Origin: CADCTQ01 sp963844325
GTDB lineage: Bacteria; Bacteroidota; Bacteroidia; Cytophagales; 172606-1
Length of the DNA: 64,000 nucleotides
NCBI GenBank assembly: GCA_963844325.1
Contig: CAWJNV010000002.1
Coordinates: 4,960,001-5,024,000 of the forward strand
Direction: 5' to 3'
A program made the translations under genes and the position numbers. Within the stretch, counting starts at the first letter, position 1. Each line of letters begins with the position of its first letter. The notes beneath the pieces were generated by a model. The model had not been told where the DNA came from. It made no database searches and saw only the letters and a list, made by a program, of their open reading frames with translations. This document shows, piece by piece, positions 42,960 through 51,932 of this stretch.

Positions 42960-44179
42960 TAGGGCTGTACAGTTTAAGTTATAAAAGCCAGGAATATAGC
43001 TCTTTGATATTGTGCGCATAGCGTTCAGTAGTTGCTTTCAGAGAGGAGAAGCCTTTGGCTCTGGTTAAATTCAAGACCATGTTCTTGATAAGGGAAACGT
43101 TTTTGGCGGCCTGATGGTGTCGGATGCGGTTTTTGTCTTCCTTCATGTGGACGTCTTTGACCCAATGCAAGCGGTTCTCAATGCCCCAATGATTGCGAAT
43201 CAGAGTAGCGGCTTGTTGGGCCGATTCCATCTTGCGGCTCAAGATGTAGTAGTGGGTCTTCTCATAAGGCTTAGCTTTCTGGAAGCGCTTGCCTTTGCGA
43301 TAGCCCCAGCGCCTGAGTACTACAAAGCAGACAATGCCTTTGTAGTAGTTTTGCCAGTCTTGAGGGGCGGCAAAGAGCTGGCAGTGGCGGTGTTCCAGGC
43401 GACCCCGGTTCTTCTCTCGGTACTGCTGCTCACTGAGGGGCTTTTGCGAGCGGGCCTCTTGTTGGAGGCGGGCCAGGAGTTTGACCTGATTGGCCTTCAC
43501 TTGCAAGCAGTAGTCATTGCCCGAATCAACAATAGCTTCTAGCGTTTTTTTTGGCTGTGCAAGGCATCCAGCGTGAGCATAGCGCCTTTTAGATCGAGTT
43601 TTTCAATCAAATCGCGCACGACTTGGGCCTCACCCTGCTGGCCATTGTGAAAGGCTTGTAAGCCTACTACCAACTGGCTTTGGTGAGAAAACACCTGTAC
43701 CATAGCCACAAAGTCCTGGTAGCTTTCTGGGTAGTCAGAAAGGGTAGACTTCAAACTCTTGCCGTCTAAGCTGTAGGCTGGCTGAGCTTGTTCTAGGGGT
43801 TGAGCTTGTTCTAGGGGCTGAGCTTGTAGTTGACCGAGCCAAGCCTGGAACTGCTGCTTGAAGGCCTCAAAGTCGAGCCTTCCCAACACCTCGCCGATGG
43901 TAACATGACCCGGTACGCCGTGCTTAAAACCAAACAAGCGTACAAACGCCCAGGCGTGACGTTGCATGAAGCGGGCCAGTTCCCGATAGCCGTAGTAGCC
44001 ACTTAAGTTGCCTATGACTATCATTGCCAGTAGCGAGGGCAAGGGGTGGCGACTACCCTTTTTACAGCGAGGATCAGGTACTTTGGACAGAAAAGATAAC
44101 AAGTTAGCAGCCATACTCATTTATATTTCTTGCAAATATACTTGCTAACAACTACTTACACCAAAACTAAACAACCCTA
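42960..44179 (-). mobile_element. ISAs1-family insertion sequence, copy A
   Basis: The element is 1220 bp. Its ends are TAGGGCTGTACAGTTTAAG (left, on +) and, on the minus strand, TAGGGTTGTTTAGTTTTG, forming imperfect terminal inverted repeats. Both sides are flanked by the 10-bp duplication CTCCTCGGAG (42950-42959 and 44180-44189), a length usual for ISAs1. It is inserted in the left arm of C element copy 3. It is nearly identical to copy B at 50550. Confidence 0.95.
42979..44120 (-). CDS. ISAs1-family transposase with A8 frameshift site (copy A)
   Basis: The transposase is read in two frames. The first (43539-44120, 193 codons) begins MSMAANLLSFLSKVPDPRC and ends LDALHSQKKR-stop. The second (to 42979) contains DYCLQVKANQVKLLARLQ and HWGIENRLHWVKDVHMKED. 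The DDE residues are in SLDGKSLKS, LTLDALHS and GIENRLHW. The frames join at a run of eight A followed by CGCTAG. A -1 shift there gives a continuous protein of about 380 residues, the family's normal length. An 18-bp in-frame repeat encodes AQPLEQ two to three times. Production could be by programmed frameshifting, or the copy could be defective. Confidence 0.9.
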
Positions 44180-44821
44180 CTCCTCGGAGGGGTTAGGGGG
44201 TGGGTTTACCTACATGCTACAAGTTACCAAGGGATCACCGCAATATGAGGAATTCGCAGGAGTGAAAATCCGCAGCAGGTTAAGCACACTGTCAGCTAAC
44301 TCAATTTATAAAAAGTTGTGGGTGGAAAACACCGACAACGGCGCGAACGATAAACGCCTCTTTTTCAAATACCAACGCGCATTTCGAATACGCCGTTGTT
44401 GGTGTTTTCCACCCACAACAATCCTATCATCTTATTTGGCTAACAATGTACTGAGCATTACGTACAGAAGATCACCGCAATGTGGTGATCCCCAAATCAG
44501 GCGTAGCCTATCGGTAAACCCACCCCCTAACCCCTCCGAGGAGGGGAGCCGCGACGCGACCCGTTCCCGCCACGCGACGAGTACCACGATGTGACCACTC
44601 CCTGCGATGCGATGCCTTCCCGCCATGCGACAACTGCTTCCCGACACGCCTGCCGCCATGCATCTTGGCGTCCTTTGCGTCTCCTTTGGGGTTACGCTTC
44701 TTCTCTTTTTTTCCTCCGTGCTCTCTGCGCCCGCTGCGGTCCTATCCTCCCGTCTCCGGTTTCCTTTTTTCCGTGTCTCCGTGATAACCCTTTTTCCCTC
44801 CTGTACCTTCTCCGTTCGGGG

Positions 44822-45277
44822 CTACCCGGCCGGCGGCTTCACCATTTCGATGTGGTCGATGCCGTCTTCATCGTATACCTCCCCGGCCTGCACGAACCCC
44901 AGGTTTTCGTAGAATTGGCGGGCGTAGCACTGCGCCCCGATCCGGATGGGTCCCGGGCCGTACAGCCGGTAGCTGGCGGCAATGGCTTCCTGCATGAGCT
45001 TTTTGCCGACGCCGGCGCCCCTTACGGCCGCGCTGGTGACCACCCGCCCGATGGACATCTCGGCAAATGACCGCCCGGCGGGCACCAGCCGCGCGTAGGC
45101 CACCAGCGCCTCGCCGTGGTACAGCAGCAGGTGGTGCGAATGCTGGTCTTTGTTGTCCATGTCCAGGAAAACGCACTGCTGCTCCACCACGAAAATTTCG
45201 CTTCTCAGGCGCAGGACCTCGTACAATTGGAACGGGGTCAGTGCTTCAAACGGTTTGCAGATGAGGGTTGCTTCCAT
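44822..45277 (-). CDS. ElaA-type GNAT acetyltransferase
   Basis: The protein has 151 residues from MEATLICKPF. The ElaA opening is ALTPFQLYEVLRLRSEIFVVEQQC, and the acetyl-CoA site is SAAVRGAGVGKKLMQEAI. The C-terminus (YARQFYENLGFVQAGEVYDED-IDHIEMV) is typical. The family's substrate is unknown. The longer upstream reading frame (to 45400) does not align. Confidence 0.9.
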   Translation of the reverse strand: MEATLICKPFEALTPFQLYEVLRLRSEIFVVEQQCVFLDMDNKDQHSHHLLLYHGEALVAYARLVPAGRSFAEMSIGRVVTSAAVRGAGVGKKLMQEAIAASYRLYGPGPIRIGAQCYARQFYENLGFVQAGEVYDEDGIDHIEMVKPPAG

Positions 45278-45541
45278 GCGTTTGCGGGGCTTTTGCGGGC
45301 GGTTCGGCCGGCAATTTATCAACCCGGTGCCAACCCGCCCAACGGGCGGGCAAAAAAAGGGTACGCCGGCCACTAAGTCAAACGCTTCAGGCTCGAACAA
45401 CCAATAACCAATAACTACCTACGTTGCCGCCGGCAGCCCGATGCGGAAGGCAGTGCCTTCTCGCTGCCGCTGCAACCCCGGCCCCGTCCGTACGTACATA
45501 TCCACCAAGACACCATACAGATCATTCTCTCATTTTTTGTG

Positions 45542-45748
45542 ATGAACACGAACCCCGATATAGCCGGCTTGCTGGCCCGGACCCGGGCTTTGGTAGCCGA
45601 GTCCAGGCAAGTCCGGATGTCCAACCAGGAGTTGTACCGCCGCAGCCGCCAGGCCGCCGATGATGCCCAAACCTGCCTCCGGGCCCAACGGGAACTGCTG
45701 CAAGGCATCACCGCCGGGAACCGCTACGGCACCGGGCTGGAAAGTTAG
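45542..45748 (+). CDS. Small hypothetical protein, helical
   Basis: The protein has 68 residues from ATG 45542 (a GTG one codon upstream is also possible). It is nearly all helical, with two arginine-rich amphipathic stretches (LLARTRALVAESRQVRMSNQ; ELYRRSRQAADDAQTC). Codon use is GC-rich like real genes here. No family is recognised. Downstream of the stop a GGAGACGGGAGACC word repeat runs into the DUF1080 gene. Confidence 0.5.
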   Translation: MNTNPDIAGLLARTRALVAESRQVRMSNQELYRRSRQAADDAQTCLRAQRELLQGITAGNRYGTGLES

Positions 45749-45809
45749 CCGGTTGGAAGGTCGGCTACAGCCGTATCATTCCCGATCCTCCTCCGGTCTC
45801 CCGTCTCCT

Positions 45810-46691
45810 TTACTTCTGCGCGGAGAAAAGGGCGGCGTACGCCGGGGGCAGGCGCGAAATGCTTTTGATCTGGATGTCCTTGAAAAACACCTCGGCCGCT
45901 TCGCTTTGCAGTTGAATTTTTCCCTTCGCCAGGGGCAGCGTTGCCCCGTCCTTCAGGTAGCGGGAACCCTGTAAAACCATCACCACGTGGCCGTTCACCA
46001 GGTGCACGCTCTTGTCGCCGTAGCAGACCAGTTCCAGGGTGGTCCACGCCCCGGCCGGACTCTCGTAGTTTTCGCTCCGCATGCAGAAGCCGTCCCGTTT
46101 CGAGCCGGTGCCGAACGGCAGGAAAGGTTGCGCGGCACTGGCTACGCTGTTCATTTGCCCCTCCGAGGGGTAGGCCCGGATGTCGATGGCCGACGTGGCT
46201 ACGTTCCAGTAGTCGCCCATGTGCCCTTCCATGATCTGGAATTCCTGCGAAAGTTTCCAGGCCCGCCAGTAGTCCACGCCGTTCTCCCCGATGGAGTGGT
46301 AGAGCAGCCCCGAGTCTTTGAGTTTATCCCGGCGGGGTACGTACTTCTGGTCGCCCCACTTCACCTTGAGCCTCAGGTGGTAATTCTCGTATTCCGTTTT
46401 GGTAAATACCGAGCCGTATATTTCGCCGCTTACCCGCAGCACCGGTTCGCCCGCTTCCTCCACCACCGAGAAAACGCCCGTTTCGTTTTTGTTGTAGCCG
46501 ACCGGCGTCAGCGGCGTCCCCGAGGGGTCACGGGGCACCTGGCCGGTATAGCCTTCCGCGTGGCGGTAGCTCAGATACATTTCCCACTGCGACAGGTCTT
46601 TGTCCAGCAGCGGCGTCCACTCGTCTTTCTCGTTGAAGGCGGTCAGCAACGCGAGCAGCACGATCAGCAAAAGGCCTCTGTTGTTTTTCAT
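45810..46691 (-). CDS. DUF1080 (3-keto-disaccharide hydrolase-like) secreted protein
   Basis: The protein has 293 residues. A signal peptide (LLLIVLLALLTAF) is followed by one DUF1080 jelly-roll domain: EWTPLLDKDLSQWEMY, TKTEYENYHLRLKVKWGD, DSGLLYHSIGEN and QEFQIMEGHMGDYW near the middle, ending EVFFKDIQIKSI. DUF1080 proteins include enzymes that cleave 3-keto-glycosides. The adjacent MFS transporter on the same strand, 223 bp upstream, could import a product. Probably periplasmic. Confidence 0.9.
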   Translation of the reverse strand: MKNNRGLLLIVLLALLTAFNEKDEWTPLLDKDLSQWEMYLSYRHAEGYTGQVPRDPSGTPLTPVGYNKNETGVFSVVEEAGEPVLRVSGEIYGSVFTKTEYENYHLRLKVKWGDQKYVPRRDKLKDSGLLYHSIGENGVDYWRAWKLSQEFQIMEGHMGDYWNVATSAIDIRAYPSEGQMNSVASAAQPFLPFGTGSKRDGFCMRSENYESPAGAWTTLELVCYGDKSVHLVNGHVVMVLQGSRYLKDGATLPLAKGKIQLQSEAAEVFFKDIQIKSISRLPPAYAALFSAQK

Positions 46692-46784
46692 AGGTTGGGT
46701 GGATGTGGTTACCCGACAAAGGTAAAGCCGGCCCGGGCCCCGACCCGGTAAAAACCCATCATACTCCGGTACATAGTCAGTAAA

Positions 46785-46935
46785 CAGTAATCAGTGAACA
46801 GTAATCAGTGCGCTAGTCAGTGGTCAGCAGTCACTCATCATTCAGGGTACAGGCCCCACGCATACCCACTCACCCCTGATTACTGATTACTGTTCACTGA
46901 TCACTGTTCACTGTTCACTGATCACTGTTCACTGC
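46785..46935. repeat. Word hairpin (CAGTGAACAGTAATCAG word) between DUF1080 and MFS genes
   Basis: The left arm (about 46786-46830) and right arm (about 46876-46935) are CAGTAATCAGTGAACAGT words and their complement. The minus-strand loop contains GGGTATGCGTGGGG. The right arm encodes the last six residues of the MFS protein. Confidence 0.85.
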
Positions 46936-48156
46936 CAGCGTGAGTACCGCCGCCCCGAGCAGGGAGCCGGCCATGAACAGGTAAGAGGCGCCGAAGCCGC
47001 CGGTCGTGGCGTTGAGGTAACCCACCAGGTACGAGCCGGCAAACGACCCCAGCGCCCCCATGCTGTTGATGAGCGCCGTGGCGCCGCCGGCCACGTTGCG
47101 GGGCAGCACTTCGGGAATGATGGCGAAGAACGGACCGTAGGGCGCGTACATGGCCCCGCCCGCCAGCACGAGCAGCCCGAACGACACCCAGAAATGCCCC
47201 GAACCCAGCAGGTAGGAACCGTAGAAAGCCAGGGCGGCAATCAGCAGGAAGGGCCACACGAAGGCCTTCCGCTGCTGCGTCCGGTCGGAAAAATAGGAGG
47301 CCGCCAGCATGCCGATGATCGCCAGCACGTACGGCACCGCCGACAGCCAGCCGGTCCGCACGATGTTCATGTCGGGGGCGGCCCGCAGGATGGACGGCAG
47401 CCACATCACGAAGCCGTACACGCCGATGCTCCACAGGGCGTATTGCAGGCTCAGCAGGATCACCGTCCGGGAGCGGAAGGCGGCCGCGTAGTTTTTCACC
47501 GGCTTGATCCCCTGCTGTTCGGCTTGCAGCGTTGCCGCCAGCGCGGTCTTTTCCGGGGCCGTGAGCCAGGCCGCCTCCCCGGGGGCATCGGTCACGAGCC
47601 GGACCCAGGCGAAGGCCCACAGCACGGCCGGCAAGCCTTCCAGCACGAACATCCACCGCCACCCGAGGGCATTGATCAGGTAGCCCGACAGAATCGACAT
47701 CCAGAGCACCGTGGCCGGGTTGCCCAGGATCAGGAAGGTGTTGGCCCGGGAACGTTCCGTTTTGGTGAACCAGTTGCTCAGCAGGATGAGCATGGCGGGC
47801 ATGACGGCGCTTTCCACCACCCCCAGCATGAAGCGGATCACGATCAGCAGGGTCACGTTGCTCACCAGGCCGGTTGCCGTCGCCAGCCCGCCCCACAGGA
47901 TCAGCGACCAGAAGATAAGCTTCTTCGCGCTGCGGTGCGCGGCGTAGTGGGCCCCGGGAATCTGGAAGAAGAAATATCCCAGGAAAAACAGCGAACTCAG
48001 CAGCGACGACGTGGCCGGCGTGATGCGCAGGTCTTCGGCCATGCCGCTGGCGGCGCCGAAGCCGAAGTTGGCCCGGTCGAGGTAGGCCAGGCTGTAGGTA
48101 ATGAATGCAACGGGAATGAGCCGGTACCAGCGGGCCGGAGCCAGGGGTTTTTCCAT
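46915..48156 (-). CDS. MFS transporter, anion:cation symporter type
   Basis: The protein has 413 residues with twelve hydrophobic segments. The first-helix motif LDRANFGFGAASGMAEDL and the second-helix FFLGYFFFQIPGAHYA, then WGGLATATGLV, are the signature of the ACS subfamily that transports sugar acids and organic anions (glucuronate, galactarate and similar). It sits upstream of the DUF1080 gene on the same strand. The last six residues (VNSDQ plus stop) are encoded by the repeat hairpin beyond the expected end of the last helix. Confidence 0.9.
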   Translation of the reverse strand: MEKPLAPARWYRLIPVAFITYSLAYLDRANFGFGAASGMAEDLRITPATSSLLSSLFFLGYFFFQIPGAHYAAHRSAKKLIFWSLILWGGLATATGLVSNVTLLIVIRFMLGVVESAVMPAMLILLSNWFTKTERSRANTFLILGNPATVLWMSILSGYLINALGWRWMFVLEGLPAVLWAFAWVRLVTDAPGEAAWLTAPEKTALAATLQAEQQGIKPVKNYAAAFRSRTVILLSLQYALWSIGVYGFVMWLPSILRAAPDMNIVRTGWLSAVPYVLAIIGMLAASYFSDRTQQRKAFVWPFLLIAALAFYGSYLLGSGHFWVSFGLLVLAGGAMYAPYGPFFAIIPEVLPRNVAGGATALINSMGALGSFAGSYLVGYLNATTGGFGASYLFMAGSLLGAAVLTLAVNSDQ

Positions 48157-48325
48157 GTTGAGACGGGGGACGGGAACCCGTTCACTAAACTACTCATTGT
48201 CGTCCGAAATCAGCAGCGCGTCTCCGGTCTGATTGACCCGACAAGGAAAGGGATGGCAGCAAAAAGGAGCCGGGAGAAACTTAACCGCAAGGATCGCAAA
48301 GAGAAGGCGCAAAGGGCGCAAGGAG

Positions 48326-48434
48326 GGATCGGGTTTAAACCCGATCCTATGGATATTGCGCATACGTACGCAAACTTCGCTCCAGTCAAACCAAGCGCAG
48401 CCTTTCCGTAGGGTAGGGTTTAAACCCTACCCCT
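48326..48434. repeat. D element copy 1
   Basis: GATCGGGTTTAAACCCGATC palindrome, then TATGGATATTGCGCA, AACTTCGCTCC, AAGCGCAGCC, and a second palindrome GGGTAGGGTTTAAACCCTAC. It is flanked by AAGGATCGCAAAG/TTTGCGTCC words (48275-48325 and 48438-48480), which pair with each other. These fill the 355-bp gap 48157-48511. I see no gene there. Confidence 0.85.
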
Positions 48435-48511
48435 ACTTTGCGTCCTCTGCGCTCCCCCTTGCGATCCTTGCGGTTAGGTGTATTTGTTATTCCATCGCTT
48501 CGTTCAAGCCC

Positions 48512-49867
48512 CTACTTTCCGGTTACCCGGGTAACGAGCAGGCCCGTGGCCGGGTCCGCTTTTGCGAGCAGTTGCCCGACCAACGGCAACCCCTGGCCGG
48601 TCACTTTTTGCACCAGCAGGTTGAAGGCGCCGGCGATTTCGGCCTGCGTAAAGGTGCAGTGGCCGTAGCGATCCACCGGAATGCCGGTAAACAGCGCCCC
48701 TTTGCCCTGGCCCAACACTTTTTGCCCGTATAAACCCAGGTGCCAGAAGAGTTGGATGGGATCTTTGGTCGTATGCCCGGTTACGAGGGGAACGGTAATG
48801 TTTCCGCTCGTCTGGTAGTACTTGGCAATGTTTTTGGCCGCCTTGGGATCGGCCGCAAAACGCTGCACCTGCGCATTGAGTTGCGCATCCTCGCCGGCGT
48901 TGCCCGTTCCGGCGTATTGCTTCGTAAAGTTGTCAAAGGGCTGCCCGCCCAGTTTGCGGATCGCGTCCCGGGTCGTGAATACGTCGTACCAAAGCACGGC
49001 CAGCACGGTTTGGGCAATGGTAAGCGGGTTGGCTGCATCGTAGGGAGCCTGCGCCACACTCAGCAGTTTGAGGGTGGCGGCCGGGTTCACGGTGATGGCT
49101 TGCACGACGGCCGGCGCGTACACCGCGTTCCAGTTGGCAATGAGCGCATCAGGGATGTTTACCGCGTCGCCCGGCAGCACGTTCGGGAAGAAATAGTCGA
49201 ACAGCACGCGGAAATCGCCGTAGTAGTTCACCTGTCGCTGAAAATCGCCGCAGGGACCGCACAAAGACAAGCCGCCACTGAGCAGTTTGGGGTAGCGTTC
49301 AACGGCCAGGGTGGTAATGATGCCCCCCTGGGAGCCGCCCGTCAGGTAGGTATGCTCCGGTTCGCCGTATTCCTTGACGAACTGCTTGCGCAGGCGGAGG
49401 ATGTCTTCGATGCCCGTCTGGATGGCGAGTCCGTTCTCCCGCAGGCTCGTCGTGGCAAAGGCAAAGCCCAAACCCACGTAGAGGGGCGCATACTGGGCCG
49501 CATCCAACGGCAGGCGCAGGGGTTCAAACTCGGACACGTACCCGTGGGCGTACAGGATCAACGACCCGTTCCAATCGGCCGGCATGCAGATCTGCACGAT
49601 TTCCCCCGTCTGGAGGGTATCCTCCCGGCACGCCATCTGCATCGTGGCGCCGTCGATGCGCGTAAGGGTCTGGGAAATGGCAGCCTTGCGGGCCGCGGCT
49701 TTGTCCGCTCCGTCACCCGGTGCCGGCCCCGGCGCCACCTCCGGACTGAACTGGCAACCGGGTACGAACAGAAGTAAGGCAAGCAGGGTGCTGAGCATCC
49801 GGTGCCGCAGGGGTACCGTACTGTTTTTGGGAGCAATGCCGGCGGGGGCAACATCGTGCGTCATCAT
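48512..49867 (-). CDS. Alpha/beta-hydrolase fold lipoprotein
   Basis: The protein has 451 residues; an internal Met (residue 24) starts the lipoprotein signal MLSTLLALLLFVPGC. The nucleophile elbow is YLTGGSQGGIITT (serine near residue 168), after a segment SLILYAHGYVSEFEPL typical of the oxyanion strand. The C-terminal histidine is in RYGHCTFTQAE. It is a secreted esterase or peptidase-like hydrolase anchored by a lipid. Substrate is unknown. Confidence 0.82.
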   Translation of the reverse strand: MMTHDVAPAGIAPKNSTVPLRHRMLSTLLALLLFVPGCQFSPEVAPGPAPGDGADKAAARKAAISQTLTRIDGATMQMACREDTLQTGEIVQICMPADWNGSLILYAHGYVSEFEPLRLPLDAAQYAPLYVGLGFAFATTSLRENGLAIQTGIEDILRLRKQFVKEYGEPEHTYLTGGSQGGIITTLAVERYPKLLSGGLSLCGPCGDFQRQVNYYGDFRVLFDYFFPNVLPGDAVNIPDALIANWNAVYAPAVVQAITVNPAATLKLLSVAQAPYDAANPLTIAQTVLAVLWYDVFTTRDAIRKLGGQPFDNFTKQYAGTGNAGEDAQLNAQVQRFAADPKAAKNIAKYYQTSGNITVPLVTGHTTKDPIQLFWHLGLYGQKVLGQGKGALFTGIPVDRYGHCTFTQAEIAGAFNLLVQKVTGQGLPLVGQLLAKADPATGLLVTRVTGK

Positions 49868-50070
49868 GGGCGTAGAGGGGTTTTAGGTGCTGTTCAACCA
49901 GGAAAACGGGGGTGTCTTTTCGCGAAGCGGGACATCCGTCATCGGGCACGGATATTACGCATTTAGTCCAAATAACTCGTTCATTATCAATTAAATATTA
50001 TCCGGATTCTTTTCATCCCGGCCCTACGTGTCCGTACTACATGCCCACGCCCGGCAAATTGCCCGTTCCG

Positions 50071-50235
50071 TCACTGCTTGCCGGACCGGAACCACCGGAA
50101 CCGTTGGTTGCCCGCCCCGGACTGCACCTGCAAGAGGTAAAGGCCCGGCCGCAGGGCGGAAACGTCGCGTTGCAGTATGCGCAGCGGGGTAAAGGGTTGA
50201 TGGTTAAAAAGTCGGAAGGTTGGATGGTTGACCAT
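50071..50235 (-). pseudogene. Remnant of a type IX sorting domain
   Basis: The minus-strand frame reads TPLRILQRDVSALRPGLYLL followed by QVQSGAGNQRFRWF and stop (TGA at 50071-50073). Dxxx-LxPGxYLLxV followed by a basic strand is the C-terminal end of a type A sorting domain. Upstream (higher coordinates) the coding sequence dissolves into GGTTGGATGG words and the C element. It is probably the tail of a surface protein whose body was deleted. Confidence 0.55.
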
Positions 50236-50549
50236 TGCCTTTATGCACGTCGCATCACCCGTCGCATTGCATGGCGGGAAAGGACCGCCTCGCGGCGGGC
50301 GTCGCTTCGCGGTACTCGTCGCGTTGCGGCTCCCCTCCTCGGAGGGGTTAGGGGGTGGGTTTACCTACAGACTACGCGTAATACGGGGATCAGCGTATTA
50401 CAGTGATCTACCGGGCGCGGGTGCCAAACTTTCCGGCGATACTCCCTAATGGCAGTGCCCTCCTGGCATGATGCGATGATTCTCAGGGGGGTGACCCCTA
50501 GGTAGAACGTAGCCTGTAGGTAAACCCACCCCCTAACCCCTCCGAGGAG

Positions 50550-51769
50550 TAGGGTTGTTTAGTTTTGGTGTAAGTAGTTGTTAGCAAGTATATTTGCAAG
50601 AAATATAAATGAGTATGGCTGCTAACTTGTTATCTTTTCTGTCCAAAGTACCTGATCCTCGCTGTAAAAAGGGTAGTCGCCACCCCTTGCCCTCGCTACT
50701 GGCAATGATAGTCATAGGCAACTTAAGTGGCTACTACGGCTATCGGGAACTGGCCCGCTTCATGCAACGTCACGCCTGGGCGTTTGTACGCTTGTTTGGT
50801 TTTAAGCACGGCGTACCGGGTCATGTTACCATCGGCGAGGTGTTGGGAAGGCTCGACTTTGAGGCCTTCAAGCAGCAGTTCCAGGCTTGGCTCGGTCAAC
50901 TACAAGCTCAACCCCTAGAACAAGCTCAACCCCTAGAACAAGCTCAGCCAGCCTACAGCTTAGACGGCAAGAGTTTGAAGTCTACCCTTTCTGACTACCC
51001 AGAAAGCTACCAGGACTTTGTGGCTATGGTACAGGTGTTTTCTCACCAAAGCCAGTTGGTAGTAGGCTTACAAGCCTTTCACAATGGCCAGCAGGGTGAG
51101 GCCCAAGTCGTGCGCGATTTGATTGAAAAACTCGATCTAAAAGGCGCTATGCTCACGCTGGATGCCTTGCACAGCCAAAAAAAACGCTAGAAGCTATTGT
51201 TGATTCGGGCAATGACTACTGCTTGCAAGTGAAGGCCAATCAGGTCAAACTCCTGGCCCGCCTCCAACAAGAGGCCCGCTCGCAAAAGCCCCTCAGTGAG
51301 CAGCAGTACCGAGAGAAGAACCGGGGTCGCCTGGAACACCGCCACTGCCAGCTCTTTGCCGCCCCTCAAGACTGGCAAAACTACTACAAAGGCATTGTCT
51401 GCTTTGTAGTACTCAGGCGCTGGGGCTATCGCAAAGGCAAGCGCTTCCAGAAAGCTAAGCCTTATGAGAAGACCCACTACTATATCTTGAGCCGCAAGAT
51501 GGAATCGGCCCAACAAGCCGCTACTCTGATTCGCAATCATTGGGGCATTGAGAACCGCTTGCATTGGGTCAAAGACGTCCACATGAAGGAAGACAAAAAC
51601 CGCATCCGACACCATCAGGCCGCCAAAAACGTTTCCCTTATCAAGAACATGGTCTTGAATTTAACCAGAGCCAAAGGCTTCTCCTCTCTGAAAGCAACTA
51701 CTGAACGCTATGCGCACAATATCAAAGAGCTATATTCCTGGCTTTTATAACTTAAACTGTACAGCCCTA
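50550..51769 (+). mobile_element. ISAs1-family insertion sequence, copy B
   Basis: The element is 1220 bp, the same as copy A, with ends TAGGGTTGTTTAGTTTTG and, on the other strand, TAGGGCTGTACAGTTTAAG. The 10-bp duplication is CTCCGAGGAG (50540-50549 and 51770-51779), the reverse complement of that of copy A. I found two silent differences from copy A, which suggests very recent transposition. It sits in the right arm of C element copy 4. Confidence 0.95.
50609..51750 (+). CDS. ISAs1-family transposase with A8 frameshift site (copy B)
   Basis: The coding organisation is the same as in copy A. The first frame ends at 51190 with the stop straight after eight A (51177-51184) and CGC. The second frame continues to 51750. 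A -1 shift on A-AAA-AAA gives QKKTLEAIVDSGNDYCLQVK across the join, the sequence expected for the family. Both copies retain the identical slippery site and both frames are otherwise intact, so shifted translation or transcript slippage is likely. Confidence 0.9.
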
Positions 51770-51932
51770 CTCCGAGGAGGGGAGCCGCAACGCGACGAGT
51801 ACCGCGAAGCGACGCCCGCCGCGAGGCGGTCCTTTCCCGCCATGCAATGCGACGGGTGATGCGATGCGGTCCTTTCCCAACATCCGGCGCCTGCCGCGTG
51901 CGGGTCCTTTTGCCAAACAAGGGCGCAGTGGA

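Larger units (their letters stand above)
42672..44790. repeat. C element copy 3 with about 290-bp arms, interrupted by an insertion sequence
   Basis: The left arm (42672-42959) and right arm (about 44517-44790) pair over several composite words: GGAGACCGG, CGCAGCGGGCGCAGAGAGCA, GATGCATGG, GACAGGCGTGTCGGGAGGCA, GGCATCGCATTGCAGGGAG, GGTCACATCGCGGTACTCGT, and GCGGGAAAGGGTCGC units. The interior (44190-44516) carries GGGATCACCGCAA and GGTGATCCCCA blocks plus an AT-rich internal hairpin (TTGTGGGTGGAAAACACC at about 44325 against its complement near 44400). Confidence 0.85.
50251..51863. repeat. C element copy 4 with perfect arms, interrupted by an insertion sequence
   Basis: The arm 50251-50344 (starting CGCATCACCCGTCGCATTGC) is an exact complement, base by base, of 51770-51863. 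The pairing extends through TTAGGGGGTGGGTTTA to about 50363 against 50521-50549. The interior (about 50364-50520) starts and ends with complementary CCTACAGACTACG-like ends and carries GATCAGCG and GTGATC blocks. The insertion sequence lies in the right arm. Confidence 0.9.

Noticed and set aside
49912..50406. Plus-strand frame across 50 kb
   Set aside because: It runs through the remnant sorting domain on the opposite strand and then through repeat words.
42960..51769. Composite transposon formed by the two ISAs1 copies
   Set aside because: Each copy has its own 10-bp target duplication in a different C element, so they inserted independently.
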